Of a stretch of 64,000 bases of DNA, positions 49,014-61,614 are shown in pieces (position 1 is the stretch's first letter; the number at the start of each line of letters is the position of its first letter). The position numbers and the translations under genes were made by a program. The notes beneath the pieces were generated by a model. That model saw nothing but the letters and a program-made list of their open reading frames with translations. It made no database searches and was not told the origin of the DNA. This DNA is from Laguncularia racemosa (taxonomy: Eukaryota; Streptophyta; Magnoliopsida; Myrtales; Combretaceae): assembly GCA_037954665.1 (NCBI GenBank), contig JBBMOL010000081.1, positions 2,588,313-2,652,312 on the forward strand, read 5' to 3'.

Positions 49014-52000
49014 TTTTGAGCTAACCTAGCGCTACTGATAGGATAACAAAACCAATTGTTCAGAGCCAGATGCTGGTTGGACGTGTGGGGGGTTGATTTC
49101 CCTTGGCTGTCATCCTCTTTATTTATCCGAGGCTCTTGAATGATGTTTGCCTTTCGGAAAGATTGTTGGAGAGATGGGATGCACATCTGGGTGTCGATCA
49201 GCTTCCCCCTTATTCTGCCTTTGACACCTTTTGTTTGCGCTTCTTCTGCGGCTGTAGGAATGTACCCCAGTCCAAACGTCCCATGCTGCCCCTCTTTAAA
49301 ATGATGGCCTTCCTTGCTGGTTACCATGTTCACTTCATTGAAAATCTGCAGCCCCAGGTCTTCTGAACCCCCTTCCCCAATATAAGGTATGGCAATCTCT
49401 TTGTATATGGCGTAATCATGTTCGCCCAGTACCGTGACTATCTGCCCGCTTGCAATGAACTTGACCCTTTGGTGGAGACTAGAGGGGATGGCTCCAGCAG
49501 CATGTATCAAGGGTCGTCCCAAAAGCAAGTTAAAAGACCTTAGGATGTCGAGGACCTGGAAGGAGATGTGGAATACTTGTGGACCGATTTCCACCGGTAG
49601 GTTCACCTCTCCCACTATGTCTCTCTTTAACCCGTCGAAGGCTCTGACCACCATGGAGCTAGGTTTTATGTTGCTTGGATCGAACCCCAATAAATCGAGC
49701 GTTGCCAATGGGCAAACGTTGAGGGATGATCCGTTGTCAATGAGTACCCGGGAGACAATGGTGTCATTGCACCTGACCACTATGAACAGTGGTTTGATAT
49801 GTTGCTCTCCCTCTTCTCCTAGTTCTTCCAGAGAGAAGGCTATCTGGTCCATTGTGAAGATGGAGTCCGCTACGTGACCTATCTTGTCTGTAGCGATACC
49901 TTCCGGGACCTAAATCTTTTTCAGCACTTTAAAGAGTGCTTCCCTGTGGGGCTCGGATGTTGTGAGAAGGCCCATGAGTGATATTTGTGCTGGAACTTTA
50001 TTTAATTGTTCCATGATCTTGTATTCACTGGCCTTGACCATCTTTGTAAATGCAGCAAGTCCCCCTTCCTCTTCTTCTCCTTTTTCCACGTTGGGTTCTT
50101 CGGTCGGGCTTTTATACTTTGGATCGTATAATCTCCCAGAGTGGGTGATGCCTCCCACTATATGAGGTTGCTCTTGTTCGAGGGCCCGATAGTCGAACGA
50201 TGTAGCCTTGTAATTCTCTACCGGTATCGGGACATTGAATACATATCTTTTTCTTGGGATTTGTACCTCAGTTGATTGTCCCTCATAGCACTGTATAACT
50301 CTGGGCTTCGGATGAGAATTGATCATGTTTATAGCCTTCTCTTCTTCCTTTGACGGGTTGTCTTCCTTCTCAAATTCCGGCCCCCATCCACTAGGCGGCC
50401 CTTACTCAGTCGGGATATAAGAATAATTTACCAAATACTGAAATCTCCCATGTGATTCTCCCAAAGTGCCGACCGTTGGGTCTCCGGCTAACCACCTTCT
50501 TTTAATGTGTGCTTTTGGCGTTTCTTTTGGAGCTTGGTGGGATTGCTTCTTCTGTTGCTCCATCGGATTCTGCTTAGGGGCTTCTTTGGGAGTCGACTCC
50601 CCAGATGTGATCATATTAATGGTGGGCTTGTGATTGGGCAGTGGGTTGGTGTTGGTATTGGGTGCTGGGGCGTTCACGAAATCTGGCTAGATGATGCTTA
50701 CATCAATTAAGTCTTGGATCTTGTGCCGGAGCCTCCAGCACCTATTTGTAGAATGCCCCTCCTGACCCATGTGGTAGTCACATTTGAGGTTTAAGTCGAA
50801 GTTCTTGAGCCTGTACCGGTCATTGGGGAGCTCAAAACTGATCAAGTTGTCTGCCCTCAACCGAGCGAAGACCTGACTGAGCGGCACGGGGATTGGAGTG
50901 AACTGCCTTGGGGCCCTGGCGGCCTGGGCGTGACCTGTCGTAGGTTGTTGGGCTGGGATATTCGTGGTCTGGAATGTCATACGAGTCCCAGATTTTTCTG
51001 CCTTACCGGAGTGGACTGTGCTGACAGTGGACTCTTTTAGCTCTGTTTCCTCCTAAAGGCCTTTGTGTCGGTGTGACCCTAGGAGGCTCCATTGTTTGGA
51101 GTCTATCGGTGGTGATGGCATTCTCAATCCTGCATCTCGCAGCCACTACCTCTTTAAAACTGGATGAGGTATGGCCTACCAGGTGTAAAAAGTAGGTCTT
51201 GCCCAGGGTATTGACAAATATGGATGTCAATTCCTTTTCAGATATCGAGGTTGCTACCCTGGCGGCCTGGGCTCTCCAGCGCTGAGCATACTCCTTGAAC
51301 GGCTCAGCATGCCTCTTCCGGAGACTCCCTAGGTCGATTATAGATGGAGCGACTTCAATATTGAACTTATATTGGTCATAAAATGCCCGGGCTAACTTCT
51401 CCCAAGTGTTAACAATGTTGAAGTCCAGGTGGGCATACCAGACTAGTGCAGGGCCTGTGAGGCTGTCTTGGAATGTCTGGAGCATGAGTTGGTCGTATTG
51501 AGCATACTTGCTCATTTTCCGGGCATATAGCCCGGTATGCATTTTGGGGCAGCCGGTCCCGTCATACTTTTCAAACTCTGGGGTCTTGAACTTTTCAGGG
51601 TATATCTCTTCCCTGTATGTTGGCAGATTGGTGATTCCTGCCTGTTCAAAACCATCGAGGCCCTCAATCGTTTTCATCTTGTCATGGAGCTGCTAGAAGA
51701 GTCTCTTCTCCATCTCCTTCTGTCTCTCTTCCATCTCTCTCTTCAAGTCGTCAGAGGTTGGTCCCTGGTTGATCTTCCGCTCATATTCAAAAGCCGGGTT
51801 GAGGTGGGAATTGATTTCTTCATACTCCGGAGGCTATCCCTCCACTGCTTTCCCTTTCCTGACCCCTGAATGTTCTTCCTGGGTTGGCTGAGTGTTGCGC
51901 AGGAGGCCGATGCTTTCAGTTAAGAGGTGAACTTGGGCAGCCAATTGTTGGACCGTTTGTTCTAGGGATACGATCTTGGAGTCTGAGGCAGCTTCAGCAT

Positions 52001-52034
52001 TTGTGTTGTTGCGATTGTCGCTACTGTTGGCCAT
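49010..52034 (-). pseudogene. Tat/Ogre gag-protease, broken by stops and frameshift
   Basis: Counterpart of the element 2 frame, from the ATG at 52034 to TAG at 49010-49012. Gag capsid region about 51190-51600, zinc knuckle (C-X2-H-X5-H-X4-C) about 50720-50780, protease motif LIDNGSS near 49735. Stops at 51834-51836, 50687-50689, 50402-50404 and 49910-49912; one extra T in a run near 51031-51035 shifts the frame. The intact neighbour segments show near-identity to element 2. Confidence 0.9.
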
Positions 52035-52285
52035 TTTTGTTCTTGAACGTGTGAGAATTGGACTTCTGGGAGGGTTCGGTTGCTTGGGAGCTATTTTGAT
52101 ACCTGGGCACGCATTTTGTTTTTTATTTTAGTGTGATATATGCAAAATGATATGCATGTGTCACGCGGATGCTGAAAATAAAAAGGGTTGACAATTGATG
52201 GACAATGTAATATTGAAACTTTACTTTTATTAATATTGGAAATTTTGGAGTTCGATAATCAAAATAAAAGATTACAAATAATGAT

Positions 52286-53807
52286 CTATTTCCTTGCTCT
52301 TTTAGCCTTCTGTTGTGGAGGCTCAGACTTCCCATTGATGACAGCTTCTAATTCTTTGACTTTGGCACTTCTCCAATTGTGCTTCTAAGGCCTTGTTCCT
52401 TTGGTTGGATTCCTTGAAGCGTCCCTTCCAGATGTCCTTCTTATAATCTGCAGCTTCGAAGTATACTTCCATGCGGGCCTTGACCTGCTCCAAGTATATT
52501 TCTGTTTCTGGGTTGATCTTGTCTGGTCTTGGTTGGGTGACGTCTGGAACCCGATATGCTCTTTCCCCTGTCTGGTATAGCTGGCGGATTACAAACTCTC
52601 TGGTGGCTCGGTGTTTTCCCACTTCGCCATCTAACTCCCCGAGGTCCACATTCGGGCTTTCAATTCTGGCTTCCCAAAGTGCTTTGACCTCTGTCAGCTT
52701 AGCAAACTTCTCGGCTACCAACAGGTTCGGATCTTGATACTCAAAGGTGACTGCTCCCAGCGAGGGCCGATAAACTATGTCTTGGATAGTACCGAACTGG
52801 CGGACCACTGAGTTGGGGTGATATCCGATACATCCGCTGATTCCGATTAAAGGCACGGCTTGGAAGTTACTGCAGGTCAAGATGATTTTGTCACAGCAAC
52901 TCCACCTGGCTGTCCATAGAATATCTTCGGCACTGAAGCTCCTAAGCAGCTCTACCCAACTATGGCTGGTAAGGTCGTCAGGTAGCTTCACCTTTTCTAT
53001 ACATGAATCCACAAGATCCACCTGCTAGGCTAAGGTTTTTTGGACCATGTTCAGCCCGAAGCATTTAAGGTGGCTTACAAACCATATCAGTAGAAGGTTG
53101 AGGCTTGAGCGAAGGATCCCATGGCCTTTCTTCTTGAGGAAATTCAAGTTCCGGATCTGTTCAGCCAATAGAGCTGGGATGTAAGATCTTCCCTCCAGAA
53201 ATTGCGTCACCAGCTCTACGACCCAGTAGTGAATATAGAAGGTCCCGGTGGGGAACAGTATGGTGGCGAAGGCTGTCAAGATGAAAGCGTTCACCCTTCT
53301 CTATCTGTAAGTTTTAGGGTCCCCACATAGTATGTCCTTCCTATCCCCATTGTCCTCTCGGGCGATGAACCAGGCTTCCAAATCATCCATTCGTATGCAA
53401 TATCCATTACAGTCTGCTAGGGCTTTGTTGACTGCTGTTTTACGGATGCCTAATAATCTGCTGCAGGTACCAGCTGGCCTAGCCTCGAGGTCTGGCATAT
53501 AGATTTGATCGGTTAGTGCTGGAGCCTGTAGCAACTGGGTGTACTCCTCCAGGGTAGGGGTGATCTCATGCGGCCCAATAAAGAAAGCAGCGGGCTCGAT
53601 TTCCCATAATTGGAGCATGGCCCGGACTAAAGGCAAATTCACCTCTATCTTTGTTAGTGAGAGGACGGGGCCGATCTTTTGCTGGATGAAGACCTGCTCC
53701 TCTAGGTTGTACAAGGTAAACCAATGGTCCAATACCAACTTTGGGTACAAAGGTTTGTACACCCGAATTTCTTTGCAGAGGAGATGGTCGACTGCGGTGC
53801 TAGCCAT
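52286..53807 (-). pseudogene. Tat/Ogre ORF1, broken
   Basis: ATG at 53807; stops at 53301-53303 and 53022-53024 where element 2 reads Gln (C-to-T type), then a 5-nt deletion near 52367 relative to element 2 that shifts the frame before the Lys/Arg-rich C-terminus. Otherwise collinear with 15042-16568. Because the two copies are broken at different sites, the ancestral frame can be inferred as about 508 codons. Confidence 0.85.
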
Positions 53808-54302
53808 CTATTTACAATAAGAAATTGCCTAATTACAAATAGAACTATGAAAACATTACAGGGAAATAAATTCGAACTCCATGAACAAAATAACAAACCA
53901 TTACATTGTCATCAATTGTCAACCCCTCATGATGTTATGTATGCAAGTAGGTTGGTTCTAACTGGTTCCCGAGCTCTATGACCTCCCGCATTCTCAGAGA
54001 AATGGATCTCAGGCCATATCGAAGCATAGGGTGGGGTAGCCTAATCGGTCCCGAATGGTGAATCAACTCACTTCGCCCGAAACCTACACAATGGCTCCCC
54101 GTCTTAGGTTTCTAAGACGGTCCGGGTTCGACCGCATCTATTCATACAAACATATGCATGCAAACCCCCATAGAAAACTAAAAATCTAACTAATCCCTGC
54201 AAAGTTAGTAACAGAGTAATAATTGAAACACATTTCTTAAAGAGAACAATTTGAAAAGATTCAGGTGGCTAGCCTACTGGCATAGATTTTTTTAGAAAAA
54301 AA
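53808..54302 (-). other. 5' untranslated leader of element 3
   Basis: Conserved with 16569-17046 apart from small indels, including about 17 extra bases near 54280-54300. No ORF. Confidence 0.6.
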
Positions 54303-54320
54303 TCCCCAGTGGAGTCGCCA
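54303..54320 (-). promoter_or_regulatory. Primer binding site, tRNA-Arg type, element 3
   Basis: Minus strand TGGCGACTCCACTGGGGA, three bases after the LTR. Matches the tRNA-Arg 3' end with one mismatch, at a different position from that in element 2. Confidence 0.85.
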
Positions 54321-54323
54321 TCC

Positions 54324-56304
54324 TGTCGAGTCTGATTTTTGCGTTCCCATTCCTAATCCGATCTAGACTAGACCCTATGCTCATATAATGTAGATCCTCG
54401 ACTTGAGTTAGGAATTTCGTTTGATTTTTGGAGTCGCCACCCAACTATTGTTGGGAAATATTGAATTAAGACTAAATGAGCGGATTAGTCTTAATTTGGA
54501 CCACTAGTCGTCGTTATTTCCCCTTCTCGTTTTTGAAAAGAGGAAAAGGGAAAACCAGAGTTTCTAAGTCCGGAGGCTAACCTATTAAAACCTTACGGTT
54601 ACCACCTAATCTCTTAAAATTGTTCCTATTTAGAAATGTGTTTTATTGTGTTTCTGTTATTTTTTATTATTTCAAGAAAATGATTTTTTTATTTCATTTA
54701 TGGGTTGACCCGAATGAGTGCCTACGTACCTGCTACTCAGAATCAAACAAGTCGTAGTTCGCTTTTCTGAAAACTTTAAGTTTGTTTGTGAATTTTAATT
54801 TTGAAATCTCTTTTGATTTATGTTTTTATCATTTTTGGGATTTTTTTCTAAAAAATCTAAGTCTAAGCTTTTATCTGATTTTTGAAAATGATTTTTAGGG
54901 AAAACATCAATTTTGGATTTATTTGAGAAAAAGGGTTTTTTCTAAGTGTTAAAACTCATTTTTTTGAATTTTTATTAATTTTTTATGGTTTTTTTTATGA
55001 TTTTTTATGATTTTTATAAATTTTGTGATTTTTGTGAATTTTATGAAAAATTTTATCCTAAGTTATTATCTATCCTATTTTGAGATCTAAAATATTATTA
55101 ATTATTTTCCTAATATTTTATTATTTTTCTATATTTTATTATGTTTTTTATTCTTTTCTACATTATTAAAATCTAAGAAAAACCTAATTTCTACATTTTC
55201 CTACTTATTGAAAATAAAACCTAAACCAATAAATAAATAAATAACAAATAATAAATCAATTCGTTCGGAATAAATAAATAAATAAATTAATTAAAAAAAT
55301 CTGGAAAATCCGACTTACTTGGATCCGGGTCGGTGCGCGGGTCGGATCGGTCGGATGCGGCGGCGGAGGATGCTCGTTCACGGCATTCCGACGGTCTTTC
55401 GTCACGAGTGAGGTGTCAAATCCTAGCTTCTTGAGGGTGCTGAATCCAATGGTGGCGGTGGTTTGCTCCCAGATCGTCTCCTGGTGGTGGTTCAACTCCG
55501 GTCGGCAATTGCGATTTTGGGTCTCCTCCGATTTGCACTCTTTTCTCACTTTCTCTCAATTCTGATTCATGTCTTAGCTTCCTCCCTTCGATTCCTATTT
55601 ATAGGCACTTGAAACCGAGCTAGATAAGCTCGGATTTCCTCCGATCGAAGCTAATCGGATTTTCGGTTAAAAAAAACAACTCCGATTTGTGTAAATCCTT
55701 TGATTTGTTGCGATTTGATTCCAATTAGATAATGTTTATCTTATTTCTATTGAAGATCTGTTGGATTTGTGCAAAAAATCGAATCGAAACGGTCGAAATT
55801 CGAATTTTCTCTTCCGCCGGCGATCTCGGACTCGAGGTAAAAGACGATCATGCGCCCGGTGCGTGCGCTCCCTCCAGTCAATCGGATGCTGCCACGTGTC
55901 CTGGATAAGTAAGAAAAATGCAAAACACGGAAACTGCTCCTCCCACGATTCGAACCTGCGACCAAGCCCCCCTCGCGCGTGCCTTAACCCGTGGTCCAGA
56001 CCAGCTGGGCTAGCCCACTTTCCTAATTTTTCTAATTTCGTAAATTGCATATATGTAATGCGGTTTTTTTATTTTTTTATATTTTTTGAAATTTCAAAAA
56101 TTTATAAAAATTGTTTATTATTTAATATTATCATATCTGAAATCATTTTTCAAAATTGATGTGTTTTCCTATTCATTTTTATTTTTTTGAATATTTTTAT
56201 TATTTTTGCTAAATTAAAGAAAAATTAAAAAAAAAATAGAAAATTTTGAAAATTAATTATTATTGATTATTATTCATTCTTAGGGCAAAAATTGGATGTT
56301 TATA
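54324..56304 (-). repeat. 5' LTR of element 3
   Basis: 1,981 bp, pairing with 41360-43297. TATAAATA at 55596-55603 (minus), tRNA-like segment at 55940-56014. Small ORFs inside, such as 55761-56159, are not conserved in a coding manner between LTR copies. Confidence 0.95.
55940..56014 (-). other. tRNA-like segment inside 5' LTR of element 3, best-preserved boxes
   Basis: Minus strand: TAGCCCAGCTGG (56001-56012) is a full match to the A-box consensus TRGCNNAGYNGG, and GGTTCGAATC (55947-55956) a full B-box core. Spacing 44 nt. This is the best candidate in the window for an active RNA polymerase III internal promoter. Confidence 0.62.
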
Positions 56305-56309
56305 AGGGG
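56305..56309. other. Target-site duplication, right copy (AGGGG)
   Basis: Exact repeat of 41355-41359. Confidence 0.9.
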
Positions 56310-57856
56310 TTTTTAACACCCTTTCATTATTAAATGAGTTATACATAAATCCTGAAAAATTTACGAATTATACGACGATTTGCTGGGACATCGTAAATAA
56401 AGTAGTGGTAGGTATGCATCCATGGTGCCAAATTATCCATCTATATCTATCACTGCTATGATTATACTAGGGATGGAAGTACTAATCTAAATGACGTGAA
56501 CAGCGTACCAAACATTCTGGAAAAACGACCGCAAATATATAATTGAGGCACATCTTATTCAATATATATATATATATATATATAAATCACACTTTTAGAT
56601 TTAGTGAAATTTAATATGCAAAATAAATAAATATGAGTTATCAGAATATCAAATGTATTTTCGATATTTGAACTCTACTGTTTGAGTCAAAGAAATAATG
56701 TAAGAGTAAGGCAATTAAAATATATAGAGAGTATCAAATAATTTTATTTAAATAAAAAAATGTCTTTTATAATATTAAGAAAACTCTATTTTAAATAAAA
56801 AATCTTTTCTCAAGACATTTCAGTTATAGTAAAAAATATTTACTTCAAGTATATTTTTTAATGATTTAATTTACTTTCTTATTTTATCCTAACCAACTTT
56901 ATACACTTTCCCATTTTACAATTGGATTGAAGTAAAATGGATGTTAAACTCCAAGCCAATATAAGCGTATAACATACGTTTATGTAGAGTCTTTTAATGT
57001 TAAAATTTAGGGGAGTGGATGAACTATAAACATAATAATCATAAAATAAATATGTAATATTATATTGAGTGAGTTTGATCTATTTTATTTTTAAACACAT
57101 ATATCATAAATACGTATCATTCCAATAAGAAGTTATACCAATTCCATTGTGATATATCTAATAATTGAGTGGCTTTTACGACATTATTGCAAAATTAGAC
57201 AGTGATGTCGACTTCTAGAAAGAAGTTCTATTGGTCTGAATTCTCACTTCCCTTTCATATCATTTTCAGGGTCTTGACTTTAGAAAGCCAGGATTTTGAG
57301 CCGGATGGCCGGATGATTATTGGGGATGAAAACATGCTCGATGCTCTTGTTAGTTATCTAGTAATATGTAATCCATGATGCCGAATTTCTTAATTTTGTA
57401 GTAGTAAATATTGGTGTAATAAAGGGAATTTGAATGTGACAAAGTTTTTCAAGTTTTTTTATGAAAGGAAATTATAGTGATGTATCTGTAAAATATTAAA
57501 ATTAAAGTATCACCTTCAAATTATATTATAATACACTTTTATCCTATTAAAAACTTTTTGAATGAAATTCCTTTTATAATGCATTATTAGATCATTCTTT
57601 TGTACTAAAATAAAATTTTCATTCCATCTACCAATTTATCACTTGACTTGGAAATTCATCACTTGATTTATCAAATCGAGTGATGAAGAATATCAACATA
57701 ATAGATTGACTTTGTATCACAATATAATTAGAATTTTAGATATCAACATCTTTCAAGAGATATAATCAAGTGTATGGTTATACAAATTCATTTGTAGTTG
57801 AGGGGTTGAGACCTTGGGAGGGTCCAAGGGGAGTTAGGTAATCCCTACTCTATAGT
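56310..57856. other. AT-rich region without recognisable genes
   Basis: Contains a TA microsatellite at about 56563-56584. No ORF or family resemblance seen. Confidence 0.6.
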
Positions 57857-58522
57857 TAGGAGTGGGCGTAGCTCGATTCAGTATGGTTTATCTCTTAAAC
57901 CAAATCATACTATCTATTTTTTCTTTGCTAAATCGAACCTAACCGTATAGTTTGATTTTTAACTTTTTTCGAATCTAAAAAGAATGGTTCAATTCTATCA
58001 TTTTTTAACCATTTTTTTTCATGTATTATTAATTTTTTTTGTATATACAAGTCAATAAGTCTTAGAAAATTGTAATTGATATAAAAATATTTAATTTATT
58101 ATCATTTTTCTAATATCACTTAATATATTCAATACTCATTTGATATATTTAAGAGCATTTTATTGTCTCTCTCAAAATAATTATAGTTTATATATTAGTC
58201 AATAAGCAAAAATAAGAAATAAAAAAAGTAGTAAACTACTTAATAAAAACCAAATAAGAGAAGCAATTAAATAGACAATATAAAATCTTCTTTTTTAGTC
58301 ATATATTTTCTAAATTTTTACTGCTATTTTTTTTATTGCTTCTTATGGCTTAATTTGATTTGAAATGGTTTGATTCAATTAATAATTTTTTTCGAACCTA
58401 AAAAAAAAGGTTTGATTTGGTTCGTAATTTTTTCAAATCTAAAATGATAGTTTGAACCTAATTTACAGTTCAATTCAATCAAGTTTAGTTCATGATTTAA
58501 TCGGTTTTTTTGCCGACCTCTA
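57857..58522. mobile_element. hAT-like MITE
   Basis: 666 bp with imperfect terminal inverted repeats: TAGGAGTGGGC at the left, and GCCGACCTCTA at the right (its complement begins TAGAGGTCGGC). Flanking 8-mers TCTATAGT and CCTATGGC match at 5 of 8 positions, fitting a decayed 8-bp hAT target duplication. The interior is rich in GGTTTGGTTCG-type words seen in a common class of plant hAT-like non-autonomous elements that begin TAGGGGTGGGC. No transposase. Confidence 0.55.
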
Positions 58523-58910
58523 CCTATGGCCAGCCTATAAATACAGATTCCAAAATTTTGAAATCAAAACATATCCCATGATTTCTTGCAACCACCCTAA
58601 AATCCATACCTTGTAAAATCTACAGGTTTTATGGTGTTTTATAAAACTTATAATTTTTTTTAAGGATAAAAAGACGGTTCAAACCTATTCTAAAGTTTGG
58701 TTCAATCAATTTGGTTTGTGATTTGATTGGTTTTTTTTTTTTTTTTTGTTGGCTCACCTCTATCTATAGCCACTCCATAAATATAAATTGATTTGAAATT
58801 AAGACATATCATGTGATTTCTTAAAACCACCCTAAAACCCACGTCTCATAAAATCTATAGGTTTAAAGGCATTTAATAAAACTTATAATTTTTTTTTTTA
58901 AGGCTCCACT
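58430..58910. repeat. About 240-bp tandem duplication across the MITE right end
   Basis: The block around ACCTCTACCTATGGCC-CTATAAATA (58516-58550) is repeated about 240 bp downstream as ACCTCTATCTATAGCC-CATAAATA (58756-58790), together with flanking sequence on both sides (TTCAATCAA before, AACCACCCTAAAA after). Copies differ at many positions, so it is old. Confidence 0.7.
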
Positions 58911-59634
58911 ATATATGTTGTCTTTTGGGCAACAAAGTTCTACAAGTTTAATGCAATGCACACAATTAGATGGTGTTGGAGATGAAGCACCAAATAAACT
59001 ATAGTGTAAGCGCTGGATGTATAAATAAATGTCTAACCCTATAATTTTGGAGCCGTATACTATGTGAGGTCACTAAATAGCAAATTAGCAGCTTTACAAT
59101 GCACATATGAGGTAACGACCCATGTGCTTAAAGCACATATCAAATGCCTGAAGCCTTTAGCCCTTTAATACAAATTTAGGATCAAGACATTATCATTTAA
59201 ATGGCTAGCATCAATGAAGACGACCCAAATTTGTTTATAGCATCAACAAGGACCAAGAAAGTCGAATTTGGTCAACTAGATTGCTAAATTTGTCCAGTAA
59301 GGATTAAGTCAACCAAGTTCTCAATTGAATGGAGCCTAGACAACGAACGACTTGATTAATGAACTTTATATATTGAGAATGTTATATTTTTCTCTTTAGT
59401 TTTGTCAAAAACTTAAAAACTTATTAAGAACCTTGTTTTGTGGCATTCTTATACTATACATTTGTTTCTTGGTTTAAATACGTTTGATTCTTGGTTCTAT
59501 ATGACGAATGATCAAGTTTTGTCATCTAATTTTTAGCTTTCTTGGTGTTTGATTTCCAATTACTGTTGCTGGGTATTGTGATTGTTCTTAAGGTTTGCAT
59601 CAACCAATTTCAATGCTTCCACATTCTTATCATT
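58911..59634 (+). repeat. Probable decayed 5' LTR upstream of primer-site-like repeats
   Basis: Non-coding; inferred to be LTR because two primer-site-like sequences follow directly and gag traces follow those. No paired LTR or sharp left end found. Confidence 0.35.
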
Positions 59635-59678
59635 TGGTATTGGAGCAACCTAAGATCCTTACCATTTGGTATTGGAGC
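59635..59678 (+). promoter_or_regulatory. Duplicated tRNA-iMet primer-site-like sequence
   Basis: TGGTATTGGAGC at 59635-59646 and again at 59667-59678 (32-bp period), each a two-change variant of TGGTATCAGAGC preceded by ATT. Probably a decayed primer site with a local tandem duplication. Confidence 0.5.
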
Positions 59679-59917
59679 TTGAGCACTACAATTAGGTTAT
59701 TATCAATTCATTAGGTTATATCCAATTCTAACTTGTTTATATTCCTTTTTTCTTTTTTGTAAATACAAGAAATAAAAAGAGAAGAATAAAAGGTATATAG
59801 TTTTCAATTCCTACTGCTCAAAATTAATTTGAGGATTTATGATTGTTATTTGAGTTGGAAAATTCTAATTGTTGGTTGACTATGATTTAGATTGTATTTG
59901 TGATTATTGTGAGAATA

Positions 59918-59936
59918 TGTGTGTGTGTGTGTGTGA
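59918..59936. repeat. (TG)n microsatellite
   Basis: About nine GT units at 59918-59936, in the leader between the primer-site-like repeats and the gag traces. Confidence 0.85.
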
Positions 59937-60791
59937 TTTGTGGAAATTGGTTTATTGTGATTAGAGATATTTATGATTTATGGACATTGGTTAATTATGG
60001 TTAAAGTGGTATTTGTGATTTGTGGTTCATGGTTAATTTGTTGTATTAGGTGATTTGGTAAAAGGATAAATGTCTCAAGAAGATTTGTTTTGGTGGGAAA
60101 CATACATTAACAATTGAAACAAATTAGTAAAAGTTTGGCTAAGATACTATCCTAGTTAGTTTGCTAAGGGAGAGGTCACAATGAGCCTATACTACATAAA
60201 GAAGACAAGTTCTCTATGATGATGTAAGAAAGAAGTGACACAAGACATATATGAATATGACGGCTATGTCAGATCATCTAGTATTGTATGAGAAAAGAAA
60301 AGAGAGTGAGTTAAAAGAAACACGAGAGCTAAGAAAATCTTACTATGAGGTAAGAGTGCTCTTACAAAGGTCAAAATTGTATGTAATTGGTCTAAAATTG
60401 TTGAAGCTCTAAGAAAAGTTGTTGAAGCCTAAATGGAGTAAGAGTGTAACACTCCAAAACCTGGAATGCTATAGTTTGCCACATGTGTCTATTGGAAAGA
60501 GACACGCAAAGGCTTTTACTACTCTTATTCTTCAACTTGTTCAACTTCACTATACATTAAAAGAACAATAGCTTTAATAATATAAACAAATGATTTATAG
60601 GCGAGTCATTTCAACCAAATTGTAATTTTAAATTGAATCAAGTATTATACCTCAAAGTAACAATCTATAAGTAAGACTTCCAAAATATTAAAAAAAAAAA
60701 AAACATAATTACATTGGGTCCAAGTACTAAATTAAAATGATTTAGGAAGTCTCCCACAAAGCATCAAATGATCTAATTTTATTTTTCCATG

Positions 60792-60895
60792 CTACTCATT
60801 ATCGTAGTAGTAATAATATTGTCCGTTATCCTCATCTTGATAATAATAGCGCATATCCTCCAACTTGTCATATTCAACAACCCATCTATAGTTGA
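60792..60895 (-). other. Acceptor-like tract and Asp/Tyr-rich short ORF tail in LTR
   Basis: On the minus strand, TTTTTTTTCAACTATAG (about 60892-60908) precedes an open stretch ending in a tail with DEDNGQYYYYYDNE. Relic D (31114-31220) has the same tract and a degraded version of the tail. Whether it is ever translated is unknown; it may be a spliced exon end of the LTR transcript. Confidence 0.45.
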
Positions 60896-61614
60896 AAAAA
60901 AATAAGAGGATTAAGCCTAAGCCTAGTACATGAATACCTAAACACATACTTATGTCACAACAATACAAATTACACACGTACATAATGCAGTAAATAAATA
61001 ATAATCAATCACTTACTTATCTTTACGTTAATCGATAAGCAACACAAGGGTACTCATAACCCCACTACTCTCTTTCTTATTTAATTTAAGTATTTTAAAC
61101 CTAGGTTAGGAACTAACACCTCTAACCCCAACTTTCTATTAGTATCGGGAACTACCACCTTCGGCCCCAATGCCCTAGAATCTACCCCTGTTCATTTTGG
61201 TATAAAACTCCACTATAGACAATGCAACATACTAATCATCGAGGTACCCCTTAAGGATCTACCACCTCTAACCCTTAGGTTAAGCCATACATAAGCAACA
61301 AGCAAGGCATTTACCAAGTTTATGTTAAAATTTTATTCATTTACAATATCTAGCAAACACAACCAATAAGCATAGTAAACAGGTACCTTGAATAGTAGTT
61401 TTAGGTTCTTTTTATCCGTAATTACGAAATTCCTCAAAGCCTGTCAAAAAATAGTAATTGATTCCTAATTTTATTTTACAACAAGACCTAAGCTTCACTA
61501 GGTCATTCAACTAAGAATTAGTCACCTATTTCTCCTTCTCTAAGCTTTATCGTAAGTAATACTGACTTAGAATTATAGTAAACTTGATATAGATAGACTT
61601 AAGGAATGTTCTTA

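Larger units (their letters stand above)
41360..56304 (-). mobile_element. Element 3: complete but dead Tat/Ogre-lineage element
   Basis: 14,945 bp, minus strand, LTRs at 54324-56304 (5') and 41360-43297 (3'), AGGGG duplications, tRNA-Arg primer site at 54303-54320, polypurine tract at 43298-43310. Internal order and proteins match element 2 closely, so both belong to one family. In a hand-compared LTR segment (42351-42570 against 55320-55550) I count about 8 mismatches in about 215 bases plus one 10-nt indel, fewer than in element 2. The outer end at 56304 reads TA, not CA, a C-to-T change. All ORFs are broken by stops, frameshifts and a 94-bp duplication. Confidence 0.93.
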
